Below, in pieces: positions 1-7,373 of a DNA stretch of 64,000 nt. The notes under the pieces were generated by a model. That model did no database searches. It worked only from the letters and a program-made list of their open reading frames with translations, and was not told the origin of the DNA. Location: the NCBI RefSeq assembly GCF_003119195.2, contig NZ_CP022255.1, forward strand, positions 744,001 through 808,000, read 5' to 3'. The stretch comes from Azospirillum baldaniorum (lineage in GTDB: Bacteria; Pseudomonadota; Alphaproteobacteria; Azospirillales; Azospirillaceae). The first letter of the stretch is position 1; every line of letters starts with the position of its first letter. The translations under genes were made by a program, and so were the position numbers.

Positions 1-64
1 CTTCATCGCCGACGCGGAAGGGGTACTCGGGAGGCTCCGGCAGCACGTAGGTTAAGTCGGTCAT
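1..64 (-). CDS. Small unknown protein, N-terminal part (cut by window edge)
   Basis: Leftward gene starting at the ATG complementary to 62-64 and running off the window at base 1. The visible N-terminus reads MTDLTYVLPEPPEYPFRVGD. The remainder is found at the other end of the contig (about 62110-62285), where VETVNRNGEAMG continues the same reading, as expected for a circular molecule. Function unknown. Together with the contig-end copy it shows that the frame is open here and broken there. Confidence 0.7.
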   Translation of the reverse strand, partial: MTDLTYVLPEPPEYPFRVGDE

Positions 65-88
65 GGTGTCGGTCTCCTCGCTCTGCGC

Positions 89-292
89 TCAGCGCGGAGC
101 GGTGGGGGTGGTGAGTTGGTCGCGGACCATCTGGTTGGCTTTGAGGCGCCACTTCCCAGCCGGTCGCTTGAGTGCGGCGGTGATGAGAAAGCCGAGGTCG
201 CTGACCGGGACGCGGAGAGCCTTGGCGATGTCGACCATGTCCTTGTCCTCGTTCCAGAGCTGCACGGCTCGTCGGATTTTGGCTTCGTCCAT
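89..292 (-). CDS. Small helical DNA-binding-like protein
   Basis: 67 residues beginning MDEAKIRRAVQLWNEDKDMV. The central part (about residues 15-40, DIAKALRVPVSDLGFLITAA) resembles a helix-turn-helix of the kind that reads how a cell or phage segregates regulatory sites, but no family is assigned. It sits in the leftward early operon, 7 bases downstream of the stop of the 300-479 gene. The second copy of this gene at 62372-62571 is frameshifted by base losses. Confidence 0.65.
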   Translation of the reverse strand: MDEAKIRRAVQLWNEDKDMVDIAKALRVPVSDLGFLITAALKRPAGKWRLKANQMVRDQLTTPTAPR

Positions 293-299
293 GGGGGCC

Positions 300-479
300 T
301 CACGCGCTTAGCGGCTTCGTGCCGGCGTCTGTCGCGTCGATCCGCGCCAGGAACTCAGTCAGGTCCAGCGTGTCCGGGCAGCGCTCGTCATCGGCGCGCG
401 TGTCCAGGTGGTCGAACCGGTGCGCTTCCTTGGCGCGGCGGGTCTGCGCGATCTCGCGCGAGCTGGGGCGGCGGCTCAT
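300..479 (-). CDS. Small hypothetical protein, 59 aa
   Basis: Reads MSRRPSSREIAQTRRAKEAH at the start and ends in KPLSA. Arginine-rich N-terminus, then an acidic middle (HLDTRADDERC). Its start overlaps the stop of the upstream 476-1087 gene as ATGA, which supports translational coupling and the choice of start. No recognised domain. The second copy (62579-62756) has lost two bases. Confidence 0.6.
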   Translation of the reverse strand: MSRRPSSREIAQTRRAKEAHRFDHLDTRADDERCPDTLDLTEFLARIDATDAGTKPLSA

Positions 480-1087
480 TCGGCGTTGTCCTCGGCGTAA
501 TCGGTTGCGCCGGCTGCCGGCATATCGGTCATGGCGGCGCGACGCTTGCGGTCCTCGTGGTCGGCAGCGAGGGCGCGTTGACCGGCGGCGCCGATGCGCT
601 TCCAGAACGCGGCGTAGGCGCTGGTTCCGCGCTCGACCGCTTCTTCAGCCTCGGCGCCGAGGGCTGCAGGGTCGGGCCCTTCGCCGTTGTTCTCCGCTCC
701 CAGAGGCTGCACGACGAACGGCTTCCGGCTTCCGCGCGTGGCGGTCAGGGCCAGCTTCCGCGGCCCGTCGATATGGCTCATGTGCGAGATGCGAATCCCG
801 CCAACCTGCTGGCCGCCGAATGCGACCGTCTCGTCGCGGTAGAGGGTCATGGACCGGCCGGCGTAGGCGGCGCCGTCCGGGCCCCACAGGCTGACCAGCA
901 CGCGGCGCATGCTCTTGCAGGGCTTGTACGGCTTCCCGTCGTCACCCTCGAAATTAATGGCGATCGGCTGGTCGGCGGCGGCGAGGAGCGACACCCGCGT
1001 GACCCGGATCGTGCGCGGGCCGCCGATCAGGTCGTCAGCGTTCATCTGGTCGCTCTTGGGAGCGATCGTCTTCCTGATGTCGATCAT
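476..1087 (-). CDS. Conserved phage protein next to the YqaJ exonuclease
   Basis: 203 residues starting MIDIRKTIAPKSDQMNADDL. I recognise the pattern of a conserved phage protein (motifs RTIRVTRVSLL, QPIAINFEGDDGKPYKPCKS, MRRVLVSLWGPDG, GIRISHMSHI) but know no proven function. It overlaps the YqaJ-like nuclease upstream by ATGA. Partnering with a recombination exonuclease suggests a role in single-strand annealing or DNA binding, which is inference from position only. The C-terminal 60 residues are acidic and Ala-rich, and probably flexible. An identical copy is at 62753-63364. Confidence 0.75.
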   Translation of the reverse strand: MIDIRKTIAPKSDQMNADDLIGGPRTIRVTRVSLLAAADQPIAINFEGDDGKPYKPCKSMRRVLVSLWGPDGAAYAGRSMTLYRDETVAFGGQQVGGIRISHMSHIDGPRKLALTATRGSRKPFVVQPLGAENNGEGPDPAALGAEAEEAVERGTSAYAAFWKRIGAAGQRALAADHEDRKRRAAMTDMPAAGATDYAEDNAE

Positions 1088-1773
1088 ATGCGGATCTCCA
1101 TTTCGACGCGCCGCGCAGTCATCGGCATGCGCGCGGCGGCGGCGTGGTAGCGCTCAAGCGCGAGCGAGAGTCGATGCTCGAACGCCCCCGCAGCCTCGAT
1201 GATGGCGTCTTGGGTCTTCGGGTCTGGATAGGCGCGGACCACGAACAGGGGCATGCCGCCGCAATAGCTGATGTAGTCCAGCCACTTCCGCCCGGACACG
1301 AGAAGCCCGGTCTGAACCTGGATGAGATGTTCGGCAGGAACCGTGCCGTTGACGATGGTCTCAGCCTGGAACTTCTGCCGACGGCTCTTGATCTCGATGA
1401 GCCCGTCATCCCCGACCAGTCCGTCGGGGGAATAGCCGATCGTGAACCCCCACCGGTCATTGGTGATGAAGCCAACCTCCTCGACGGGGGCGAACTTCTC
1501 GGCGTAGAGGGCGCGGGCGGCGATTTCGTCGTCCCAGCCGCGGATCATGTCGTCGCCGATATAATGGGGCTCGACATGCTTCGTGACCCGCTGGGCCAGC
1601 AGCTCGTAAAGGTGGGCGCGTTCCTTCTCATTGCTCGCGATCTTGAGCGTCGGCGTGATGATGAGTTTCATTTCGGAGGCGGTGAGGAGGCCGCAGCGGG
1701 CGGCGAGCCATTCATCGGTTCCTTGGACGAGCCCGTCGTGGTGGACGATGTGGGTCTTGCTGATGACGCTCAT
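1084..1773 (-). CDS. YqaJ-family phage recombination exonuclease
   Basis: 229-residue PD-(D/E)xK nuclease of the YqaJ/lambda-exonuclease type, which degrades one strand from double-strand ends to feed phage recombination. Visible signatures: GTDEWLAARCGLLTAS at the N-terminus (residues 18-33), SPDG with the metal-binding Asp117, EIK with Glu127 and Lys129, and QVQ near Gln154, in the order usual for the family. The length is normal. Stop and start overlap the neighbouring genes by ATGA on both sides (HNH gene upstream, conserved partner downstream), so all three are probably one translational unit. Confidence 0.9.
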   Translation of the reverse strand: MSVISKTHIVHHDGLVQGTDEWLAARCGLLTASEMKLIITPTLKIASNEKERAHLYELLAQRVTKHVEPHYIGDDMIRGWDDEIAARALYAEKFAPVEEVGFITNDRWGFTIGYSPDGLVGDDGLIEIKSRRQKFQAETIVNGTVPAEHLIQVQTGLLVSGRKWLDYISYCGGMPLFVVRAYPDPKTQDAIIEAAGAFEHRLSLALERYHAAAARMPMTARRVEMEIRI

Positions 1774-2297
1774 GCCGAAATTCCTTCCTGCGAGGCTGCA
1801 TCCTTCGTCATGCGATCCCGCGCCCTGACCTTCTCGGCGACGGACAGGTGCCCGACGGACTGATTGCAGGCGGCGTGCGCCAGGACGAGGTTGCTGATGT
1901 GGTTGGGTCCGCCGTGGACAGCGGGCACGAGGTGCTCGACGGTGATGTCATCGCCGAGGGGCCGGCCGCAGAAAAAGCAGCCGTCGCCGTCGCGGGACAG
2001 CAGGGCGTTGATCTGGTGACGGACCTTGCCCTTGCCCTTGGCCTTGCGAGCGCCGACCGACCATGACGCTCCGGCCCGGAAGGCGGCGAACGCCTCATCG
2101 GCGCCACCCTGCCAGCTCGACACCTGCCCCTTGCCGTTCCGGTAGACCACACCGATTCCCTGCGGCGTCGTGAACCGGGCGACCTCGAAGGCGTTGGATG
2201 GGGCCAGCACTTCGGACCCGCGCGACACCAGGAAGTCCTTGAACTTCGGGAAGTGTTTGCGGAAGGCGTCCACGCTGGCCGGGAGGGTGGCGTTCAT
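1770..2297 (-). CDS. HNH endonuclease
   Basis: 175 residues. The C-terminal half carries a complete HNH module: CFFC (107-110), EH (121-122) followed by LVPAVHGG, Asn136 in ISNLVLAH, and a second zinc pair around Cys144. The N-terminal 80 residues (FRKHFPKFKDFLVSRG) are unassigned and probably bind DNA or a partner. It could be a free-standing homing nuclease or a nuclease acting in recombination beside YqaJ. Overlaps the YqaJ start by ATGA. Confidence 0.85.
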   Translation of the reverse strand: MNATLPASVDAFRKHFPKFKDFLVSRGSEVLAPSNAFEVARFTTPQGIGVVYRNGKGQVSSWQGGADEAFAAFRAGASWSVGARKAKGKGKVRHQINALLSRDGDGCFFCGRPLGDDITVEHLVPAVHGGPNHISNLVLAHAACNQSVGHLSVAEKVRARDRMTKDAASQEGISA

Positions 2298-2308
2298 GCT
2301 GGCCCCGC

Positions 2309-3523
2309 TCAGTAGGAGATGCGGACGCAGGGCACCTCGCCCTTCGCGATCGCCTCGACCGCGGTGCGGGCGGCGCCCTCTGACAGCCCGGCGGCGACGA
2401 GTGCGTTCATCGCGGCGCGGTTGATGGACCCGCGGTGCGCCCGATCCTCCTCGCGGCGGCGCTGCGCCTCCTCCTCGGCCTTGCGCTCGTCCTCGACCCT
2501 CTGGCGCTCACGGCGCGCGGCCTCCTCCTCCCGCTGCCGGGCGCGCTCTTCGGCGGCCTTGCGGTCTTCCTCCGCCCGGCGCTCGGCCTCGATGCGGTCG
2601 CGTTCCGCTCGCTCCTCCGCCTCCTTGGCGCGGCGCTCGGCGTCCAGCCGGTCCCGCTCCGCCTGGGCAGCGCGTTCCTCGGCCTCGGCCTTCTCGCGCT
2701 CGACGCGGGCCTGCTCGGCAGCGGCGCGCTCACGTTCGGCCTGGGCCTCCCGTTCGATCCGCTCACGCTCTGCCGTGGCGGCACGTTCGGCCTCTTCCCG
2801 CTCCTGGCGGGCCTTCTCCTCCGCGTCGCGCCGGGCCTGCTCAGCAGCGCGGTCGGCGGCTTCCTGCTTCTCGCGCTCGATCCGCTCGGCCTCCTCGCGG
2901 GCGGCGCGCTCCGCAGCTTCCTGGCGCAAGCGTTCCAGTTCGGCGCGCTCGGCGTCACGCTGCTGACTCTCCAGCAGGGCGGAGCGCAAGCGGATCACGG
3001 CGGCCTCCTTCGCCTCGGCCGCTCGCTTGGCGAACTCCTGGAACCCGTCGGTCGGCGTGGCCTCGACCATAGCCAGCGTCTTTGCAATCTCCTCGGTGGT
3101 GCCGGGAGCCGCGATAGAGAACGCCGCGATCCCAGCCTCGTGCTGCTCGACGCGCTTCTCCTCCGCCGCCTCGAACTCGTCCAGCGGGCGCCGCACGTCG
3201 TCGCGCAGCTTGTCCAACCGGTCACGCACCACGCGCCGGTCGGCGTCGATCAGTGCCGCCTTCGCCTTGATGTCGGCGACCAGATCCTTGCCCATATCGT
3301 CCAGGGCGGTCTTGCTGCGCGCCACCTTGTAGGCCAGCGAGGCGATTTCCTTCCGACCCTTCGGCGCGCTGACGTCCAGCGTGGCCGCCGTGGCGCGGGC
3401 TTCGGCCTCCAGCTTGGTCAAGATTTCGTCCACGCCGCCTGGGGCGAAAACCTTGGTCGGCACGAGCGCCGTCACGTTCACGACGGCGATTTCGGTCTTG
3501 GCTGCTTCGAGAGTTTCGGACAT
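2309..3523 (-). CDS. Long coiled-coil phage protein (TolA-like repeats)
   Basis: 404 residues. Residues 1-190 form a predicted helical region (TKLEAEARATAATLDVSAPK). Residues about 190-360 are an unbroken charged coiled coil rich in Glu, Arg and Ala (heptads such as AEERAAQAERDRLDAERRAK). A small folded tail of about 40 residues ends in KGEVPCVRISY. Such proteins are often labelled TolA-like on repeat composition alone, but there is no membrane anchor, so that name is not supported. It may bridge replication or recombination components. Function unknown. Confidence 0.8.
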   Translation of the reverse strand: MSETLEAAKTEIAVVNVTALVPTKVFAPGGVDEILTKLEAEARATAATLDVSAPKGRKEIASLAYKVARSKTALDDMGKDLVADIKAKAALIDADRRVVRDRLDKLRDDVRRPLDEFEAAEEKRVEQHEAGIAAFSIAAPGTTEEIAKTLAMVEATPTDGFQEFAKRAAEAKEAAVIRLRSALLESQQRDAERAELERLRQEAAERAAREEAERIEREKQEAADRAAEQARRDAEEKARQEREEAERAATAERERIEREAQAERERAAAEQARVEREKAEAEERAAQAERDRLDAERRAKEAEERAERDRIEAERRAEEDRKAAEERARQREEEAARRERQRVEDERKAEEEAQRRREEDRAHRGSINRAAMNALVAAGLSEGAARTAVEAIAKGEVPCVRISY

Positions 3524-3569
3524 GGCGATTCCTCATTGTCCGCGGCGGCGGCCGGCGGAGCGGCGTTGG

Positions 3570-3767
3570 TCAGAGCCGGGTGGCCGGCTGGAAATTCAGG
3601 CGCTCCAGGTGGGCGATCGCGCTTTCGAGGGCGGCGCGTTCCGCCCGCTCCATCTCGGCGACGATCTGCTGGACCTCGGCGGCGGTGTAGGCGAGCGGCT
3701 GGCCGGACGCGGCGGCGGCCTTGGCGTCGAGCTGGAGCCGGGAAAGGCCGATGGCGAGGAGCGTCAT
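3570..3767 (-). CDS. Small helical protein, 65 aa
   Basis: Starts MTLLAIGLSRLQLDAKAAAA, mostly predicted alpha helix with an acidic middle (EVQQIVAEMERAERAALESA). The start is chosen because it overlaps the stop of the 3764-4042 gene by ATGA. No family recognised. Follows the long coiled-coil gene upstream in the genome but is transcribed before it. Confidence 0.65.
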   Translation of the reverse strand: MTLLAIGLSRLQLDAKAAAASGQPLAYTAAEVQQIVAEMERAERAALESAIAHLERLNFQPATRL

Positions 3768-4042
3768 GTCCTGGCCTCCGCTTCCCGGCGGCTGAGGTAG
3801 CTGCGCAGCTCGTCCCAGCCGGTCACGTTGTCCGGGTCCTTGTCCTTCATCGTGCCGCGGACGTCGCCTTGCAGGTCTTCCAGCGCATCGCGTACAGTCC
3901 CCACGCTCAGTTTCATGCTGGGGAACTGCCGGCACTTGTCCCCGACCGCATCGCTCAGCGCGAAGTCGAAAGTCCGGACCGCGCGAAGCAGCTTCGCCAA
4001 CGTCTCGGCCTCTTCCAGGTCGAGCTTGGACATGTGGGCCAT
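3764..4042 (-). CDS. Hypothetical protein, 92 aa
   Basis: Starts MAHMSKLDLEEAETLAKLLR and ends SYLSRREAEART. Helical, soluble, no membrane segment or cysteine motif. The ATG lies 2 bases after the stop of the upstream gene (4045-4470). Unknown function, part of the leftward early operon. Confidence 0.7.
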   Translation of the reverse strand: MAHMSKLDLEEAETLAKLLRAVRTFDFALSDAVGDKCRQFPSMKLSVGTVRDALEDLQGDVRGTMKDKDPDNVTGWDELRSYLSRREAEART

Positions 4043-4044
4043 CG

Positions 4045-4470
4045 TCAGTTCCTCCGGCTGGCGGCGCGGGGCACCAGCATGGACACTCGCGAGTCCATTT
4101 CCCGCAGCGCGTCGCCGATGTCGTTGGTGATCGCGATGGGCGCCGACCCCTGAAAGACGGTGATGTCGCGCGCCGTCACTTCGATCGACAGGAAGCTGCC
4201 CGGCACCCGGCGCGTGTGGGTGTCGCGGTGGCGCAGGATGCCCTGCACGGCTTGGAAGGCGCGGGATAGGGAACAGATCGGCATGGCCGGCGCAGCGGCG
4301 ACGCGCAACAGAGGATTGCTCTCGGCCCGACGGTGGATTTCTGCGTCGAAGATCGCGCGGGCCATCAGCAGGTCGGCGTCGTCCAGGGCGTTGAAGAAGG
4401 CTGCGGTGCGGCTGTCCGGCGCGTCGGAGGGGGTGATGGGGAGGGCGGCGTAAGCGGTCAGGACGGGCAT
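4045..4470 (-). CDS. Hypothetical protein, 141 aa
   Basis: Starts MPVLTAYAALPITPSDAPDS behind an AAGGAGC ribosome site, which fixes this start. Soluble mixed alpha/beta composition, no motif recognised. Upstream of it the bases 4471-4619 carry no gene that I can support. Confidence 0.65.
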   Translation of the reverse strand: MPVLTAYAALPITPSDAPDSRTAAFFNALDDADLLMARAIFDAEIHRRAESNPLLRVAAAPAMPICSLSRAFQAVQGILRHRDTHTRRVPGSFLSIEVTARDITVFQGSAPIAITNDIGDALREMDSRVSMLVPRAASRRN

Positions 4471-4619
4471 GGCGTGCTCCTTGCTCCTGTGGTGTCGGCT
4501 GGCGGCAACGGGCGTCGATGCGCCCGCTTCCGGCAGCCGGCGGGCGCCTGGATGCACCCGCCGACCGGTTCGCCCGCCGTAACGACCTGCCAGGGTTGGA
4601 CGGCGGGGAAGGGGATTTC

Positions 4620-4994
4620 TCAGGTGCCCAGCGGAAGGGCGGCGGGCGCAATTGCCGATGGCGCCCAATACTTCCGGGTCTCCGGAGCCCGAATGCCCCT
4701 GCTGCGCAGCATCGCGGAGGCCACATCCTTCTCGATGGCGGTCGGCTCTTGCGGCAGCGACCAGTTGCGGATGCCGGCGATCAGGTCCGAGACGGCCATG
4801 GCGGTCTCGGCGTCGTCCGCCAACCCGATCAGCGCGCCGGTCGGAAGGTGCGTGAGGCGCCAGCCGTCGTGGTCGCGGTGGACCGCAAACGGGCCGCGGG
4901 CCTTGCCGCTGGTCACCGGCTGCGGGCCGCGGTCGGTCGCGATCCAGTAGGGGTAGGAGAGCCAGGATTCGCGCGGGGCGGTGGAGTTCAGCAT
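4620..4994 (-). CDS. Hypothetical protein, 124 aa
   Basis: Starts MLNSTAPRESWLSYPYWIAT. The segment GPFAVHRDHDGWRLTHLPTG looks like a small beta domain that could bind a ligand or protein. The C-terminus is helical. No family assigned. It overlaps the stop of the membrane peptide gene upstream by 7 bases. Confidence 0.65.
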   Translation of the reverse strand: MLNSTAPRESWLSYPYWIATDRGPQPVTSGKARGPFAVHRDHDGWRLTHLPTGALIGLADDAETAMAVSDLIAGIRNWSLPQEPTAIEKDVASAMLRSRGIRAPETRKYWAPSAIAPAALPLGT

Positions 4995-5140
4995 GGCAGG
5001 ATTCCCAGGAGGGCCATGAAGGCGGCGACGGAGACAGCCGTGGAGGTCCAGACGGCGACCCGGAAGAGAAAGAGGCCCGTCGCGCGCAGGTCGGCGAGCG
5101 TGTTCGCCACGGGATCGGCTTCGGAGGGGAGGGGGCGCAT
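4988..5140 (-). CDS. Small membrane protein, 50 aa
   Basis: Starts MRPLPSEADPVANTLADLRA and ends in a single hydrophobic stretch (about residues 23-48, FLFRVAVWTSTAVSVAAFMA). One transmembrane helix with the short C-terminus outside or within the membrane. The start overlaps the stop of the next gene by ATGA. Could affect host envelope physiology or lysis timing, but nothing in the sequence says which. Confidence 0.6.
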   Translation of the reverse strand: MRPLPSEADPVANTLADLRATGLFLFRVAVWTSTAVSVAAFMALLGILPC

Positions 5141-5412
5141 CAGGCGGCCTCCGGCTTGCCGAAGGCGCCGCAGAAGCCGTAGGTCTGCGTCAGGATCGCG
5201 GCCCCGCCGTCCTCGCTGCCTTCGTCGTCGCGGACGCGGACCCACCGCCACGCCATGCACCCGGAGGCGATGCAGTTGCAGTTCTCGACCCCGTAGTGTT
5301 CGGAGCCGGCCCGATTGGCCGTGGCGCACATGCCGCCGTCGCGGTTCGTCACGCCCGTTTGGCGAGCATGCGGGCACCACTTCGTGCGGGCCTGTTCTTC
5401 GGTCATCAGCAT
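5140..5412 (-). CDS. Cysteine-containing small protein, 90 aa
   Basis: Starts MLMTEEQARTKWCPHARQTG. Contains Cys residues in CPHA, GGMC, CNC and SGC patterns, so a metal-binding or Fe-S-like fold is possible. A GGGAG ribosome site about 8 bases upstream favours this ATG over the third-codon ATG. It resembles conserved phage hypothetical proteins with this Cys layout; no function is known to me. Confidence 0.65.
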   Translation of the reverse strand: MLMTEEQARTKWCPHARQTGVTNRDGGMCATANRAGSEHYGVENCNCIASGCMAWRWVRVRDDEGSEDGGAAILTQTYGFCGAFGKPEAA

Positions 5413-5503
5413 TGGGTGTCTCCCTTGGTCTCGGCTATCGCCCCGGTCCCGACGTGTCAGGGCCATTGCGAGAGCCGGCGGCGTGTGTGCCGCTGGCTGA
5501 GGG

Positions 5504-5827
5504 TCAGAAGTACGGGGTGAGAGCGACACCCATCCGGATCGCCGGGCCTGGGTGCTTGGCGGCCAGCCAATCAGCGGCTTCCGGCCCACCTTCCGCGATG
5601 TCATCGGCGAGGATCACGCCCTCGTCCCAATTCATGCGTGACGCCCGGTGAAGGTGTCTGGCCGCCCGCTCGCAGTCGCAGTGGGCGCGAAACACGCCGA
5701 AGTCTCCTTCCCAGATTTGGGCAATGGACCGGTACCGTTCGCCGGCCTCGATAGTGACCCCGCAGTGATCGCAGACGTGCTGCTTCTTGGCCTTCACGAT
5801 GCGGTCGCTGAGAAGCTGGTCGTGCAT
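5504..5827 (-). CDS. Zinc-ribbon-like phage protein, 107 aa
   Basis: Starts MHDQLLSDRIVKAKKQHVCD. CDHC (residues 19-22) plus CDC (50-52) give four ligands for a zinc ribbon, followed by a helical region ending in GVALTPYF. Such ribbons usually bind nucleic acid or protein. Preceded by a clear purine-rich ribosome site. Function unknown. Confidence 0.7.
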   Translation of the reverse strand: MHDQLLSDRIVKAKKQHVCDHCGVTIEAGERYRSIAQIWEGDFGVFRAHCDCERAARHLHRASRMNWDEGVILADDIAEGGPEAADWLAAKHPGPAIRMGVALTPYF

Positions 5828-5904
5828 CGCTGCCTCCTGTCGTGTGTCTGGTATGTCTGAGTGTCGGGTAGCCGGTGGCTTGTCGTGCCAGCCACCGGTA
5901 GAGG

Positions 5905-6333
5905 TCAGGCGGCTTCCTTGAGCTTTTCCAGGTGGCTCGACACTTCGTCCGGTTCGGCCATTCGCCACACCTGCACGCCGAACCCGCGAGCCAGACGGCG
6001 GAACTTCTCGGCGGTGGCGACGTGGAGCTTGCTCTTACCAAACTTCCGGCTGTCCGGCGTGACCCACTGGCGGGTGAAGAACACGCGCGTCGGGAAGCGG
6101 CCCGGCTTGTGGACGCTGACGACGGTCAGGATCATTTCGCCCATCGCGTCCGCCACCTCTTCAGCGTCGGGCGCCTCGAACGCCGGGACGTAGACAGCGC
6201 GCAGGCCGGGCTTCCATGTCAGCGACGTTCCGATGCCGTCCTCATCCATGGAGCGGTGGATGTCGCGGACGAAGGGGTAAGCGACGCTGAACACCGCACC
6301 CTCGGAAAGCTCTGCGCGCTCAGTCTGGCTCAC
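5905..6333 (-). CDS. Hypothetical protein, 142 aa
   Basis: Starts MSQTERAELSEGAVFSVAYP. Compact mixed alpha/beta protein with a beta-rich centre (AMGEMILTVVSVHKPGRFPT) and a basic helix near the end (ATAEKFRRLARGFGVQVWRM). No family recognised. A perfect hairpin of CCCGGAT/ATCCGGG (6364-6380) lies just upstream between this gene and the next, without a T-run. Confidence 0.7.
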   Translation of the reverse strand: MSQTERAELSEGAVFSVAYPFVRDIHRSMDEDGIGTSLTWKPGLRAVYVPAFEAPDAEEVADAMGEMILTVVSVHKPGRFPTRVFFTRQWVTPDSRKFGKSKLHVATAEKFRRLARGFGVQVWRMAEPDEVSSHLEKLKEAA

Positions 6334-6390
6334 GGCTATCTCCTATCGTGTTGTCTGTGTCTTCCCGGATATGATCCGGGAGGGAGGGGG

Positions 6391-6582
6391 TCAGGCGGCC
6401 ATGGACAGCAGGTCTCTGGCGACCGCGACCGGATCGAAATCGACAAGGGCCTTCTCTTCGCCTCCCCACCGTGAGCAGATCCCCAGAGCCTCGCGGGCCT
6501 TCAGGTCGGCAATCTCCCGGTCCATGTCGCCGCCTGTCGCAAAGCGGTCGGCGCAGGCGTCAATCCAGTCGTCCTTGGTCAT
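6391..6582 (-). CDS. Small acidic protein, 63 aa
   Basis: Starts MTKDDWIDACADRFATGGDM, helical, ends ARDLLSMAA. The start overlaps the stop of the 6582-7034 gene by ATGA, which fixes it. Unknown function. Confidence 0.65.
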   Translation of the reverse strand: MTKDDWIDACADRFATGGDMDREIADLKAREALGICSRWGGEEKALVDFDPVAVARDLLSMAA

Positions 6583-7034
6583 CACGCGCCCTCCGTGCCG
6601 GTGGCGATGGCGGGATGAGCGGGGAGCGGCTTGAAATGGCAGTTCGCGAGCCGCTCCACGTACGGCCAGCATCCCGGCTTCTGGAAGCACGCGAACAGTC
6701 CGCATGGCGTGTAGCCGATCACCATGCGTTCTCCGTACGAGCGCTCGGTGTCGCTGATGTCGCTGTTTGCCCCGGCGACCAGAACCATGGACCCAACGGG
6801 CGGATACCCATCAGGGGCCGCGGGCGCCGCCGTCACGCCCAGAAGCGCGTCGATCTGCTCCGGCGTCTCGGTGACGTAGATCGTTTCATCCAGCATGTTG
6901 ACCACGCTTGCGGCCGGCGGAATGCGGTCCTGCTCGATTGCCGACCGGTATGTCGTGATGCAGGCCGGATTGAAGCGGATTTTCATTTTGTTCCCGGCGC
7001 TGGTCAGCGTGATGAAATGCGGCTTGCTGGTCAT
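6582..7034 (-). CDS. First gene of the leftward early operon, 150 aa
   Basis: Starts MTSKPHFITLTSAGNKMKIR, an N-terminal beta-rich segment typical of small proteins annotated in phages as hypothetical. The C-terminal half has CGLF, CFQKPGC and NCHF cysteines. It is the first gene downstream of the leftward promoter and operators at 7215-7256, separated by about 180 bases of leader. No function recognised; by position an early lytic gene under repressor control. Confidence 0.7.
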   Translation of the reverse strand: MTSKPHFITLTSAGNKMKIRFNPACITTYRSAIEQDRIPPAASVVNMLDETIYVTETPEQIDALLGVTAAPAAPDGYPPVGSMVLVAGANSDISDTERSYGERMVIGYTPCGLFACFQKPGCWPYVERLANCHFKPLPAHPAIATGTEGA

Positions 7035-7214
7035 GGTGTCTTCCCCCGTGTGTCCTGCGCCCCTCTCCGAAGAGTTCCCGCGGCAGCCGACGCGCAGCGC
7101 CGCGGGAGAGTTTCGGATGGGAGGAAACGCAACCAAGAGCGCCATCCCTATTCGGGCTGGCTCCGTCACCTGTTCGGGCTGCCGGGTGGCTGTCTGAGCG
7201 GGTGGCGTGGAGAC

Positions 7215-7256
7215 ATACAAGCATTCTTGTAGGGAGGCGTCAACAAGAAAACTTGT
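7215..7256 (-). promoter_or_regulatory. Leftward early promoter with two repressor operators (OL)
   Basis: Reading leftward, TTGACG (7243-7238), 17 bases and TTGTAT (7220-7215) make a sigma70-like promoter. Two 14-bp palindromes ACAAG-N4-CTTGT lie at 7217-7230 and 7243-7256. One covers the -10 box and the other abuts the -35 box. The same palindromes flank the rightward promoter at 10240-10279, so the repressor at 9870-10202 probably shuts both. This pair accounts for most of the 339 gene-free bases between 7034 and 7374. Confidence 0.75.
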
Positions 7257-7373
7257 GAGGATAAAATTTCTATCCTCGTCATACTCGCCGCGGTGGCGCT
7301 TGAAGACGGGCGCTCGCCCCGGTATGCCTCACCGAGAACGCCGCCACGTCACCGCTTTCACCAGGAGCGCCCC

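Larger units (their letters stand above)
1..1723. repeat. Terminal direct repeat, copy 1
   Basis: Positions 1-1723 recur at 62286-64000. From about position 366 to 1723 the two copies read identically. Between about 52 and 365 the second copy lacks eight single bases. Reading frames are intact in this copy, so this copy is the trustworthy one. The repeat reflects a circular or circularly permuted genome of about 62.28 kb rather than a biological duplication. Confidence 0.95.

Noticed and set aside
116..1150. Long rightward open frame over the YqaJ-partner genes
   Set aside because: Shadow of the leftward genes in GC-rich DNA; no ribosome site and unnatural composition, while the leftward frames have family matches.
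2435..3400. TolA function for the coiled-coil protein
   Set aside because: Only repeat composition supports it; there is no membrane anchor or TolA C-terminal domain.
2435..4153. 572-codon rightward open frame
   Set aside because: Mirror of the leftward coiled-coil gene; Leu/Arg-rich low complexity with no motif.
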